From contig NZ_HG964497.1 of assembly GCF_000613125.1 (NCBI RefSeq), forward strand, positions 2,428,050 through 2,492,049: a stretch of 64,000 nucleotides of DNA, in the 5' to 3' direction. Both the position numbers and the translations under genes were made by a program. This DNA comes from Bacillus sp. EB01. Its GTDB lineage: Bacteria; Bacillota; Bacilli; Bacillales; Cytobacillaceae. Shown here piece after piece: positions 33,143 through 41,519 of the stretch. Position 1 is the stretch's first letter. Each line of letters begins with the position of its first letter. The notes under the pieces are model-generated. The model worked only from the letters and a program-made list of their open reading frames with translations. It searched no databases and had not been told where the DNA came from.

Positions 33143-33522
33143 ATGGGGAAAAAGAAGAAGAACAATACGGCCAGGAGAAAACGGTATAATCAAAACGCTC
33201 GGCTTCAAAATGCCAAAGAGTGGGCTCAGCAATACAGCGGAAAGAATATCGCAAAAGGATATAGTGTGTGGTATGGGGTCGATTTGGTATGTGCGATTGC
33301 GGAGCTCGAGATGCTTGGCTACACCTTTAAGGCGTAAAAATTTCCCTCGAGGCAAGGCGTAGTCAGAAGGCTGAAAGGAAGCAAGAGATAGAGCAGAGTC
33401 TGGATTTTTAGGATGAGACTTTTTATTATGTCGCTGGCTATACTGTAAATGGCGTTCCGTATGGGGTTACCTGGGAAGAGATGGACCAGGACGCGAACAG
33501 CGCTGATGAACTACCAATGTAA
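33143..33522 (+). pseudogene. decayed small gene downstream of the SEC-C gene
   Basis: The first frame (33143-33337) encodes 64 basic residues starting MGKKKKNNTARRKR and including GVDLVCAIAELEMLGY. It ends early because an A is missing from TTTAAGG near 33325. In the shifted frame the reading continues with KISLEARRSQKAERKQEIEQ, meets a TAG at 33409-33411, and then DETFYYVAGYTVNGVPYG and TWEEM until TAA at 33520-33522. So one gene of about 126 residues has been broken by a frameshift and a nonsense change. No named family. The first frame has its own site and may still be translated. Confidence 0.65.
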
Positions 33523-33627
33523 AATAACAAATGGGCGTCCCAAAGTTTGTAAAGGGTTCAGTTTTGAAGTCAATATGTGCCGAATGAAAGTCGTTTTGGC
33601 ATATTATTGATGATATAGTAAAAAGTA

Positions 33628-33655
33628 AAACTCGCCATTGGCGAGTTTCTTTTTT
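33628..33655 (+). terminator. rho-independent terminator
   Basis: Perfect 9-base stem AAACTCGCC / GGCGAGTTT, 3-base loop, then T6. Confidence 0.88.
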
Positions 33656-33684
33656 AGGGATACAAAAACCGAATTTATATAAAA

Positions 33685-33730
33685 CCCCACTTACTTGTGA
33701 TACGGTTCACCTTAATAAATCTAAATGAGG
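33685..33730 (+). repeat. 46-bp element upstream of PhzF, copy A
   Basis: Shares 39 of 46 bases with copy B at 35856-35901, including the exact core TGATACGGTTCACC. Its right end reads TAAATGAGG; in copy B the ends form an inverted CCTCATTT/AAATGAGG pair. It lies 112 bases before the PhzF start. Confidence 0.7.
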
Positions 33731-33841
33731 TTTAAATTCATTAGTGTTTTCGATTTATTATATAAAAAAGATTCATTTTACTAATACATCTTCAAGGCAT
33801 AGTATGGAGGTATAAATAAATGTTTGAAAGGAGTTAATAAG

Positions 33842-34738
33842 ATGAGAGAAATAAGCGTTTATCATGTGGATGCTTTTACAACAGAAAAATTTGGAGGTAA
33901 TACAGCAGGTGTTGTGTTAGATGCAGAAAAATTATCGGAAGATGAGATGCAAAGTATCGCTAAAGAATTAAATTTGCCGGAATCCGTATTTTTACTGCCT
34001 GCAACTAACGAGGAAAATGATTATAAAGTGAAGTATTTTACTCCTACTGAAGAAATCAACTTCTGCGGCCATGCAACTGTTGGGTTAACCTGGCTTTTGG
34101 CAACTGAGTTTGGTCTAGCAGAGAAAAAAGAAGGGATTGCGTTAGAAACCAATATAGGTAAAGTACCGGTTGTATGGCATAAAGAAAATGGAAAAATAAT
34201 TGATGTTGAAATGACACAAGTTTCTCCAAAAACACAAGATTTCACTATTGACCTGGAAGAGCTTAGTCAGTTAATCGGTGTCAAAACTGAAAGCATCGAT
34301 CCAACCTATCCAATCAAACTGGCAAATACCGGAAACTGGCATTTGCTTGTACCTATGAAAAATCAAATGGACATTGACAATGCTATGCCAGACTTTGCGG
34401 CTTTAGGGAAGCATAATAGAGAACATAATATCAGCACGACACACCTTTATACTTTTTACACCTCGAAAGAATGTGATTTATATACCAGAGATTTCGCACC
34501 GGGGATTGGCATACCTGAGGATCCTGTAACGGGGGCAGCAAACGGCGCATTGGCTGGTTTCCTCTATTTAGAAAATATTATTCCTCAAAGTGTGACGACA
34601 CATCTTAAAATCGCTCAAGGAGATGTGATTCGAAGACCTGGATTGCTTTACGTGACAATCATACCGAATGAATCAGAACCAGTTATCAAAGTAGCAGGAG
34701 CAGCAACCATCACTATTCGTGGTACCCTAACTATATAA
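33842..34738 (+). CDS. PhzF family isomerase
   Basis: 298 residues from the ATG at 33842, with AAAGGAG 8 bases upstream. Two-lobed PhzF/DapF-like fold: YHVDAFTTEKFGGNTAGVV at the start, LNLPESVFLLPA with the catalytic Glu, EEINFCGHATVGLTWLL in the first lobe and PGIGIPEDPVTGAANGALAG in the second. Relatives isomerise substrates by proton transfer; in Bacillus, most have no assigned pathway, and phenazine synthesis is not implied. It is convergent with the LysR gene. The two share a hairpin at 34743-34779. Confidence 0.9.
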   Translation: MREISVYHVDAFTTEKFGGNTAGVVLDAEKLSEDEMQSIAKELNLPESVFLLPATNEENDYKVKYFTPTEEINFCGHATVGLTWLLATEFGLAEKKEGIALETNIGKVPVVWHKENGKIIDVEMTQVSPKTQDFTIDLEELSQLIGVKTESIDPTYPIKLANTGNWHLLVPMKNQMDIDNAMPDFAALGKHNREHNISTTHLYTFYTSKECDLYTRDFAPGIGIPEDPVTGAANGALAGFLYLENIIPQSVTTHLKIAQGDVIRRPGLLYVTIIPNESEPVIKVAGAATITIRGTLTI

Positions 34739-34742
34739 ACAT

Positions 34743-34779
34743 ATCAGCTTGAATTAGAGGACATCCTATTCAAGCTGAT
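34743..34779. terminator. hairpin between convergent genes
   Basis: Perfect 12-base stem ATCAGCTTGAAT / ATTCAAGCTGAT with a 13-base loop, without a long T-run. Probably a shared weak terminator. Confidence 0.6.
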
Positions 34780-34780
34780 C

Positions 34781-35647
34781 CTAATTAAAATGTCCTTTTA
34801 CGATTTGCATAAACTTCTTTATGGAAGGGGATGCTTGCTTAAAGGATTTTAGGGCAATACCAATTTCACGATACAAATTCGTTTCAAGTGGAATCATTTT
34901 CGTGTAAGGAGGAAGGTTTTTCGGTATGACCATTTCCGGAATTATAGTTATCCCTAACCCTTTTTGAACCATAGAAATAATTGTATTGTTATCTTCTATC
35001 TCAAAAATAACATTAGGGAATACGTTGTTTTCTCTAAACAGCCTCTTTATTAAAACATCACAACCTGCTTTTGGCATAATAAATAATTCATTATGTATGG
35101 ATTCTACTTGAACTAGTTTCATTGTGCTCAATCGGTGAGTTTCAGGTACTAAAACAAATAATTCGTCTTTGAGTAATTGAATCGTTGCAAATTCTCTGGC
35201 TGGAAGGGTTAAAAAACCAATATCGGCCATTCCTGAGGAAATCCAATCTTTGATATCGTCGTAGCCACCTTCGTATAACTCTATCTGGATACCTGGATAT
35301 TTATTTATAAAGTTACAAATGAGACCGGGAAGAAATCTAGACGAAAAACTGGGGAAGGTAGCTATTTTAATGCTTCCTACTTCGATCCCTTGAATAAGAG
35401 CAGCTTCCTGCTCAAGCAATTTTGCATGATGAATGATCTGACGAATATGTGATAATACTCTCTCGCCTGCATCGGTTAAAGTTATTCCGTTCCGATTACG
35501 CCGGAGCAATATGACTCCTAATTCTGTTTCAAGTGTTGAAATGTTATGACTAACCCCTGATTGAGACAGCCCTAGTTTTTCGCCAGCTTTTGTAAAGCTG
35601 CCACTTTCAACAACGGTTAAGAAAACTTCATACTGGAAAATAGCCAA
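34781..35647 (-). CDS. LysR family transcriptional regulator
   Basis: 288 residues from the TTG at 35647, preceded by GGGGTGAGG; the ATG at 35665 has no proper site. N-terminal winged helix: FLTVVESGSFTKAGEKLGLSQSGVSHNISTLETEL, followed by a linker and a periplasmic-binding-type effector domain (IKIATFPSFSSRFLPGLI, KAGCDVLI, VQKGLGITIIPE). It likely senses a small molecule and may control the convergent PhzF gene, which is the only neighbour. The 46-base repeat copies flank the pair. Confidence 0.9.
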   Translation of the reverse strand: MAIFQYEVFLTVVESGSFTKAGEKLGLSQSGVSHNISTLETELGVILLRRNRNGITLTDAGERVLSHIRQIIHHAKLLEQEAALIQGIEVGSIKIATFPSFSSRFLPGLICNFINKYPGIQIELYEGGYDDIKDWISSGMADIGFLTLPAREFATIQLLKDELFVLVPETHRLSTMKLVQVESIHNELFIMPKAGCDVLIKRLFRENNVFPNVIFEIEDNNTIISMVQKGLGITIIPEMVIPKNLPPYTKMIPLETNLYREIGIALKSFKQASPSIKKFMQIVKGHFN

Positions 35648-35855
35648 TACCCTCACCCCTTTCATTCCTATATATTCAACAATTAATGTATAAATTCATT
35701 CCCTAACTTTATTAATTTTGTTCGCTGCCATCTAATATGTTACTTAAAATATTTGTAAATAAATAAATTCATATGACTACATTAACTATAGATAAAAAAG
35801 CTATCTTGAAAATATTAGATTAGCCTTTTGATTTTTCTCTAAAGGTATTATTTAA

Positions 35856-35901
35856 CCTCATTTACTTATGATACGGTTCACCCTAATGCATCAAAATGAG
35901 G
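35856..35901 (+). repeat. 46-bp element upstream of LysR, copy B
   Basis: Same orientation and 39 of 46 identical bases to copy A (33685-33730). The ends CCTCATTT and AAATGAGG form an inverted repeat. It lies about 209 bases before the LysR start. Confidence 0.7.
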
Positions 35902-35964
35902 GGATAAAACTCACTCTCTTTTATAAAAGATGTCTGCCCTTAATCGAGAAACCAGCGATAGTAA

Positions 35965-36152
35965 AATAAGCGGAATTTTTCCGGCTAGATAGAGAATAGA
36001 GCTCGGTTCAATGTAAATAAGGGGAGATTTTCCGGTTAAGCAGAGTAAAAGCCCCCATTTTCATATGTTTTTAGACAATAAGCGGAATCTCTCCGTCTAT
36101 TTAAGCTATTTTTAATAATAATTACTAATTAAGAGGAATCCCTCCGTCTATT
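35965..36152. repeat. second cluster of AATAAGSGGA/TCCGNCTA palindromes
   Basis: Four units at 35965-35987, 36016-36039, 36077-36102 and 36127-36152, all in the same orientation, of the same family as the cluster at 28182-28372. It falls in a 700-base region without a gene between LysR and AraC. The remaining sequence (36153-36351) shows nothing further. Confidence 0.75.
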
Positions 36153-36351
36153 TTTCAGCTCGGCTGCTTACCTGATCCCCACCCGATAAGTGCGAACCCT
36201 CCTGATTCTATAATGGCTTTTTATCGGCGAGCTTATAAAGATCAATAAAATTGGTACTCAAAACGGCACTATAAATTACAGAAGTTTGACCCTCTTTACA
36301 ATTAATTTGTAAAAATAAAGTTAATTTAGCATGGTCATTCACTATCTTTTT

Positions 36352-37575
36352 TTACTTGTGTTTCCTCTTTTTCGCATACTGCGACGGTGTTACCGAGGTC
36401 AGTTTCTTAAACACCTTGCTAAAGTAATTTAAGTCGTTGAAGCCTACGAGGAAGGCAATTTCTGTAATGGATTGGGTTCCCCTTTGCAAATATAACTTTG
36501 CTTCATCAATTCTTTTTCGATTTATGAAATCTGTAATGGTTAATCCTGTGTCTTCCTTAAAGATCCGCGATAGGTGTGAAGGGTTGATATTCAGCTGTTT
36601 GGCAATATCTTCGAGTGTTATAGAGTGCCCTAAATTCAGTTGGATGAAATCTGCAGCCCGTTTTACGGTTGGGCTGTAGGAGCCTGTCGAGTACGTCTTC
36701 ACCAGTTCGCAATATTCGTCACCCATCAGCACCATCAGCTTTTGAAGCTGCGGAATGTTCATGGTCCGTTCGATTAAAATTGCAAACCGTTCGGAAATGG
36801 TGTGAAGGTAAACAGGGTGAATACCGCTTCTTTCGGCGGCAATTCTAAACATTGTGTTCATCACAATCGCCATATTCTTCGAGGAGCGGATTGGGCTGCC
36901 TGGCACCCGGTCGGAAAACTCCAAAAAGTACGTCTTTGAATTAAGTAACGCCTGGACCTCGGTTTTATTTCCTTTGGCCACTGCCTCCATAATTTTGCCT
37001 TGAAGTTCATATCTGGCTTCAATGATATCCTGATTTTCTTCAATACTTACTTTTAATTTATCCGGGTTAAGGGAAGAGGTTGGTGGGACGGAGGACATTT
37101 TGTGCGCGCTTTTGATTCCCTGTCCGCACAAATTAACAATCAGTTCACCGAGATGGGTGTATTCCGCTTCACTCAAGACCGGCAGCGACTGATAATATTG
37201 TTCCAGCTGTTTCCGTTCGCTTATTGGAAGTTTGTTTTTGGCAATACTATCTTTTATGGTCTGGATAACCGACATGCTTGAAAGAAAAGGCCCGATTATC
37301 AGATAGCCGCGGAAAGTTTTTTCACGCCAGACGCCAGTGGCAACATATTCAAGACCGTATGTATTTATATAGAGATAATACAAATTGGGTTGATTTTCAT
37401 TTAGAACGCTTTTTATTTGAAAAAAATCCTCTTTGCCTGACTGATTCAGTGCGGCGGGTACAGCGAGATTAGCCGAATCGAACAGTGTTGTTCCGTCTTG
37501 GTCTACCAGCTGTGCATCTATTTTGGTGACTGAACATACGATTTCAGCTATTTTTATAAAATCTGTATATGTCAT
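36352..37575 (-). CDS. AraC family regulator with PocR-type sensor domain
   Basis: 407 residues from the ATG at 37575, with AAAGGA 11 bases upstream; an ATG at 37587 lies next to that site. N-terminal half (about 1-150) matches the PocR ligand-binding module, with VDQDGTTLFDS and YLIIGPFLSS. The C-terminal AraC domain (about 305-405) has the two helix-turn-helix motifs ITLEDIAKQLNINPSHLSRIF and SITEIAFLVGFNDLNYFSKVF. It is divergent from beta-glucuronidase, so it is the obvious candidate for its activator, sensing a sugar or glucuronide. Confidence 0.88.
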   Translation of the reverse strand: MTYTDFIKIAEIVCSVTKIDAQLVDQDGTTLFDSANLAVPAALNQSGKEDFFQIKSVLNENQPNLYYLYINTYGLEYVATGVWREKTFRGYLIIGPFLSSMSVIQTIKDSIAKNKLPISERKQLEQYYQSLPVLSEAEYTHLGELIVNLCGQGIKSAHKMSSVPPTSSLNPDKLKVSIEENQDIIEARYELQGKIMEAVAKGNKTEVQALLNSKTYFLEFSDRVPGSPIRSSKNMAIVMNTMFRIAAERSGIHPVYLHTISERFAILIERTMNIPQLQKLMVLMGDEYCELVKTYSTGSYSPTVKRAADFIQLNLGHSITLEDIAKQLNINPSHLSRIFKEDTGLTITDFINRKRIDEAKLYLQRGTQSITEIAFLVGFNDLNYFSKVFKKLTSVTPSQYAKKRKHK

Positions 37576-37679
37576 GTTCTTTAACATCCTTTCAAGTTAA
37601 CTTTACAAAGGATAGACAGGAAACGCAAATAATTACGATTTTAGCAAAAATAGTACGAATCTCACTAAGGGGTATCCTC

Positions 37680-37702
37680 TATAATTAATTTAAACGCTTT
37701 CA
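37680..37702 (+). promoter_or_regulatory. beta-glucuronidase promoter: TATAAT with overlapping cre site
   Basis: The -10 TATAAT is at 37680-37685, and the -35 is poor (GAATCT at optimal spacing), as expected for an activator-dependent promoter. The cre-like TTTAAACGCTTTCA at 37689-37702 matches TGWNANCGNTNWCA at 9 of 10 fixed positions. It falls just after the -10, where CcpA would block transcription. Confidence 0.65.
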
Positions 37703-37735
37703 CAAACTATAGAGAAAGAATGGAGGCAAAAATTT

Positions 37736-39550
37736 ATGTTATACCCAATTGCAACAGACAGCCGCGCTTTGATGGATTTAAGCGGCATTTGGAAGTTTAT
37801 GATTGATAAGGAAGTTGAAACAATTGATGTAGCTCGTCCCTTGCCAACAAAGGAAGTAATTGCTGTACCGGCATCCTTTAATGACCAATCAGTTATGAAG
37901 GAAATCCGCGAGCACAGTGGTTATGTATGGTATGAAAGGGAATTTTCCGTTCCGAAGGCACTGCGTAATGAGCGTCTCGTACTGCGCTTTGGCTCTGCTA
38001 CACACGAAGCATGGGTGTATGTAAACGGCAAAGAAGCTGTCTACCACAAGGGAGGCTTCATGCCGTTTGAAGCGGAAATGAATGAATTTTTAACTGAAGG
38101 AACGAACCGCCTGACGGTCCGTATCAGCAATTTGCTTGATTACACAACACTGCCAGTCGGAAATTACAGCGAGAAAAAGGACGAGAATGGACGGACTATT
38201 CGGAAGGTGGACGAAAACTTCGACTTCTTCAATTACGCCGGTTTGCATCGCCCTGTTAAAATTTACTCCACGCCGCTTGACTATATTGAGGATATTACCA
38301 TCGTTCCTACTGTCGATTTAGATGCTGGAACTGCAGATGTTCAGGTTTCTGTAAAAACAGGTGGAAGCTTTGAAGAAGTAAGAGTAACAATCCTCGATGA
38401 AGAAGGCCAGGAAGTAGGTAAGGCAACTGGTTCCGATCTTACATTTTCAATTGAAAATGTGCGTCTCTGGCAGCCGCTGAAGGCATATTTGTATAAGGCG
38501 AAAGTTGAAGGCGTGAATGGCGGGGAAGTTGTAGACGTTTACGAAGAATCGTTCGGTGTCCGCAAGGTTGAAGTGAAGAGCGGCAAGTTCCTGATCAATG
38601 GCGAGCCTTTCTACTTCAAGGGCTTCGGTAAGCACGAAGATACGTATGTTAGCGGCCGCGGCTTGAACGAGGCGTATAATGTCCTGGATATTAATCTGAT
38701 GAAGGACATGGGTGCGAACTCATTCCGTACATCCCATTATCCATATTCCGAGGAAATGATGCGTCTGTGCGACAGGGAAGGAATCGTTGTCATCGACGAA
38801 ACACCGGCGGTCGGGTTGTTCTCAATGTTCAATTTTGATGTGTCGGTCCTCGAAAAGGGTGGAGATATCAATGACGGCACCTGGGAAACAATGAAAACGA
38901 GTGAAGCCCACCAGCAGGTTATTCGTGAGTTAATCGCCCGTGACAAAAACCATGCCTGTGTCGTAATGTGGTCAATTGCGAATGAAGCGGCTACTTACGC
39001 CAATGGTGCTCATGAATATTTTGAACCGTTGTTTAAACTTGCTAGAGAATTGGATCCACAAAAACGGCCTTGCACGCTAGTCTATATCATGATGGCTACT
39101 CCGTCAGCAGACAAGTGTTCCGACCTCGTTGATGTAATCGCATTGAACCGTTATTATGGCTGGTATGTCCAGAATGGCGATTTAAAGACAGCCGAGGCTG
39201 CAACCCGCAAGGAGCTTCGTGAATGGCAGGAAAAATATCCGGACAAACCAATCATGTACACAGAATATGGCGCCGATACGGTTGCCGGCTTCCACAGTGC
39301 ATATGGCGAGCCATTCAGTGAAGAGTACCAGGAAGATTACTATCGTATGAACAGCAAGGTATTCGATGAGATTCCGAATTTCGTCGGCGAACAGCTTTGG
39401 AACTTCGCTGATTTCCAGACTAAGTTTGGAATCATGCGTGTTCAGGGGAATAAGAAAGGTGTCTTCAACCGGGCAAGAGAACCAAAAATGGTTGTCCGCT
39501 ATCTGAAAGACCGCTGGACCAACATCCCGGACCTGGGCTATAAAAAATAA
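37736..39550 (+). CDS. uidA: beta-glucuronidase (GH2)
   Basis: 604 residues, the length of E. coli UidA. Domain order: an N-terminal sugar-binding sandwich (SGYVWYEREFSVPKAL), an immunoglobulin-like domain, then the TIM barrel with SFRTSHYPYSEEMMRLCD. The acid/base Glu is in MWSIANEAATYANGA and the nucleophile Glu in MYTEYGADTVAGF. FINFAD-like FADFQTKFGIMRVQGNKKGVF, typical of glucuronidases, also appears. It would hydrolyse beta-glucuronides in the cytoplasm. No transporter is adjacent. GGAGG precedes the ATG. Predicted control: AraC activation and CcpA repression. Confidence 0.93.
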   Translation: MLYPIATDSRALMDLSGIWKFMIDKEVETIDVARPLPTKEVIAVPASFNDQSVMKEIREHSGYVWYEREFSVPKALRNERLVLRFGSATHEAWVYVNGKEAVYHKGGFMPFEAEMNEFLTEGTNRLTVRISNLLDYTTLPVGNYSEKKDENGRTIRKVDENFDFFNYAGLHRPVKIYSTPLDYIEDITIVPTVDLDAGTADVQVSVKTGGSFEEVRVTILDEEGQEVGKATGSDLTFSIENVRLWQPLKAYLYKAKVEGVNGGEVVDVYEESFGVRKVEVKSGKFLINGEPFYFKGFGKHEDTYVSGRGLNEAYNVLDINLMKDMGANSFRTSHYPYSEEMMRLCDREGIVVIDETPAVGLFSMFNFDVSVLEKGGDINDGTWETMKTSEAHQQVIRELIARDKNHACVVMWSIANEAATYANGAHEYFEPLFKLARELDPQKRPCTLVYIMMATPSADKCSDLVDVIALNRYYGWYVQNGDLKTAEAATRKELREWQEKYPDKPIMYTEYGADTVAGFHSAYGEPFSEEYQEDYYRMNSKVFDEIPNFVGEQLWNFADFQTKFGIMRVQGNKKGVFNRAREPKMVVRYLKDRWTNIPDLGYKK

Positions 39551-39561
39551 GTTTAGTGAAG

Positions 39562-39598
39562 GTGCAGACCTGCGAATGAGCAGGCTGCATCTTTTTTT
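39562..39598 (+). terminator. terminator of the beta-glucuronidase gene
   Basis: GTGCAGACCTGC / GCAGGCTGCAT stem with one mismatch, then T7. Confidence 0.85.
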
Positions 39599-39652
39599 GT
39601 GGTAAAAGAAGGAAACGCGGTCAGCAGTGGAGAAATAAGGAAGTTGGGGCAG

Positions 39653-39725
39653 TTGACCGATAAAATAGGGTTTTTGACTGATAAATTTTATATTAGACCG
39701 ATAAAACTTAGATTGGACCGATAAA
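39653..39725 (+). repeat. array of four TTNGACCGATAAA-like motifs, period 20-21 bp
   Basis: Units end at 39664, 39685, 39705 and 39725 (spacing 21, 20, 20). The second copy reads GACTGATAAA. It lies upstream of the gene at 39822. The same motif forms a five-unit array at 56224-56313. Confidence 0.8.
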
Positions 39726-39821
39726 TGCTCCTGTTTCTTCAATTTAAAGAACGAGGTTCCTATAGTTTAGAGATTAAGAGTTGTAAAGATAGTATCCGAT
39801 GCTGCAAAGGGAGGGTTTTTG

Positions 39822-40430
39822 ATGAAAAGATTGAAGTTTGAGCGACCGACCGATTATTATGATGAGCGGTTGCTCGAAATAGATGAACAGCTTTGTTCAC
39901 TTTTGAAACAAAGAAAGGAAATTTCCAGCAATAATCCAGGTTTTCCAGAACTCGAGGTTTTAGCAAAATGGGCTGAAAAGTACAGTCTGTATGAAGAGCT
40001 GCTGTATGGCATTTTCGGGTCTCTCCTTAATGACGAGTTTTTAAGGCCAATCGTGGAACCAGTTGATTTTCAAAAGAATATACATGTCCTGAGGTCACTT
40101 GAGATCGACCAAATTTTATATACCGTACCATTCATTAAACAATACGCGAACGCAACTGTGGTTCATTTTATGGTAGATAAAGAACTTGAAGAGGATGTTT
40201 CTTTCGAAGAACGATACAAGCGGGAAAGTTTTTGGGAGCTTTCTGCAGGAGAAGGGTATGAATGCAGATTGTCAAGAAGTGGCGGGAACGACGGCCACAT
40301 GAACCATAAATTTGTAGTAACACCACCCCTTCCGGATGATGTTTCTGGACTAAAGCTAGTTTTTATCGAGTGCCAGGCTCCTTTTAAAAAGAATCCAACC
40401 GGGCTGGAAGTCGTTTTTCATTTGAAATAG
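39822..40430 (+). CDS. hypothetical protein with chorismate-mutase-like N-terminal helix
   Basis: 202 residues from the ATG at 39822, behind AAAGGGAGG. The N-terminal segment DERLLEIDEQLCSLLKQRKE resembles the first helix of AroQ chorismate mutases, but the other catalytic helices are not evident. The rest contains beta-rich segments such as FVVTPPLPDDV and LVFIECQAPFKK, with no known family. It is a Bacillus-type conserved unknown. It follows the GACCGATAAA array. Confidence 0.72.
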   Translation: MKRLKFERPTDYYDERLLEIDEQLCSLLKQRKEISSNNPGFPELEVLAKWAEKYSLYEELLYGIFGSLLNDEFLRPIVEPVDFQKNIHVLRSLEIDQILYTVPFIKQYANATVVHFMVDKELEEDVSFEERYKRESFWELSAGEGYECRLSRSGGNDGHMNHKFVVTPPLPDDVSGLKLVFIECQAPFKKNPTGLEVVFHLK

Positions 40431-40487
40431 TTCGGGCACCTATCATTTGGCATGGTTTCACTTTAAGAATCAAGGCTGAAGACGGAT

Positions 40488-40752
40488 ATGGAAGTATATC
40501 TGTTATTAGTTTTTATCTTTACAATTACTTTATTGTTTTATGGAATTAATTTATTTTTCCCCAAAAAAGGAAATTGAAATATTACATATCGCTTGGAATC
40601 GGTATAGCTGGGGTTAATGGCTGGGCTTATTTGTGGCTGAGGAATAGCTGGCTGTTGGCAACGGTTTATGGTATGCATCTATTGTGCTGGCAGCCATATC
40701 ATTTATTCTTGCTATTCTAATAGACTTTGTAGTACAAAACAGAAGAAATTAG
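40488..40752 (+). pseudogene. small membrane protein gene with two frameshifts
   Basis: The first frame (40488-40577) encodes an N-terminal helix (LLLVFIFTITLLFYGINLFF) and stops at TGA. Restoring one A in the run at 40571 opens the next frame with KYYISLGIGIAGVNGWAYLW. A second shift near 40665 leads to WYASIVLAAISFILAILIDF and ends QNRRN. Together they form a three-helix membrane protein of about 87 residues. Two independent shifts argue for real decay rather than a single error. It lies just before VanZ. Confidence 0.6.
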
Positions 40753-40768
40753 ATTAAGGAAGGTATCT

Positions 40769-41380
40769 ATGTATTTTTTTGACACAGCTCTTCTCTTCAT
40801 ATTGGCATTATGCTACCTGGCAGTGCGGGGAATTTTTGTTTTCTTGAGAATAAAAAACAAACAACATATTCACTGGGTTAAAGAGGCTACAGGTTTTCTG
40901 CTGGCAATGTATTTCTTTATGGTTGTTTCCGTTACATTTTTCCCCTGGGCCGCGGCCGGATTCTCATTCGGTTACCTGAACATGCGGTCAATTAATCTTA
41001 TACCTTTTGTATCTATTTTCGAAGATATTAGCCAAATTGGCACCGCTTATGGTGGGGATAAGGTATTTATGGCTTCCTTAATCGCGAGAAATGTTGGAGG
41101 CAATATTTTGTTATTGATGCCACTGGGGTTCTTGGCGCCGGTTTTATCGAAAAAATATCGTTCTTTTAAAAAAGCTGCATGGTTGGGATTAACTGTTTCA
41201 TTAACCATTGAGATCCTCCAGCTGTTTCAAAACTTGACCGGTGGATTGGGAAGAATCACGGATATAGATGACGTCATTTGTAATGTGATGGGCACGGCAA
41301 TTGGTTATTTTCTGTATGCCTTAGTGATTAAAAGCGGTGCTGCTTTTAAAATTGATATGGTGAAAAAATTGAATGCTTAA
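40769..41380 (+). CDS. VanZ family membrane protein
   Basis: 203 residues with about five transmembrane helices. VanZ features: SVTFFPWAAAGFSFG, NLIPFVSIF, the NIVLLMPLGF-type motif NILLLMPLGFLAPVL, SLTIEILQLFQNLTG and the end DIDDVICNVMGTAIGYFL. These residues define the VanZ fold in teicoplanin-resistance clusters; stand-alone members like this one have unknown roles in envelope stress or in binding lipid-linked ligands. The ATG has AAGGAAGG upstream. It ends before a strong terminator at 41419. Confidence 0.9.
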   Translation: MYFFDTALLFILALCYLAVRGIFVFLRIKNKQHIHWVKEATGFLLAMYFFMVVSVTFFPWAAAGFSFGYLNMRSINLIPFVSIFEDISQIGTAYGGDKVFMASLIARNVGGNILLLMPLGFLAPVLSKKYRSFKKAAWLGLTVSLTIEILQLFQNLTGGLGRITDIDDVICNVMGTAIGYFLYALVIKSGAAFKIDMVKKLNA

Positions 41381-41418
41381 TTCTTTTAACTGTTCGCAAA
41401 AAAGGAATAGACAGAAAA

Positions 41419-41445
41419 GAAAGGATCAAACGGTCCTTTCTTTTT
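41419..41445 (+). terminator. terminator of vanZ-like gene
   Basis: Perfect 7-base stem GAAAGGA / TCCTTTC with an 8-base loop, followed by T5. Confidence 0.8.
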
Positions 41446-41456
41446 CATTTTTTTGT

Positions 41457-41485
41457 TTGACATGAAACGCGTTTCATACATTAGA
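41457..41485 (+). promoter_or_regulatory. promoter with 16-bp palindromic operator in the spacer
   Basis: Perfect -35 TTGACA at 41457-41462. The perfect palindrome ATGAAACGCGTTTCAT (41462-41477) fills the spacer, and only a weak -10 follows. The operator type, with an inner CGCG, fits the LacI family, and a LacI-type gene lies 560 bases downstream. Binding is inferred. Confidence 0.6.
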
Positions 41486-41519
41486 GTTGAATCAGGTAAA
41501 AGAAAGCGAGGAGATTTAG

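Larger units (their letters stand above)
33523..33841. other. intergenic stretch holding a terminator and a 46-bp repeat
   Basis: No open frame with a start site. It holds the terminator at 33628 and the first 46-base direct repeat (33685-33730) ahead of the PhzF gene. Confidence 0.5.

Noticed and set aside
33078-33362. 94-aa ORF overlapping the end of the SEC-C gene
   Set aside because: It is a shifted frame across the SEC-C end and the next gene; the frame with its own start at 33143 gives the recognisable protein.
39182-39742. 186-aa ORF antisense to beta-glucuronidase
   Set aside because: It overlaps the conserved end of the enzyme and the GACCGATAAA array on the opposite strand, with no start signal.
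41462-41477. CcpA cre site
   Set aside because: The palindrome ATGAAACGCGTTTCAT has its central dinucleotide as GC, while cre needs CG at the centre, so a different LacI-family regulator is more likely.
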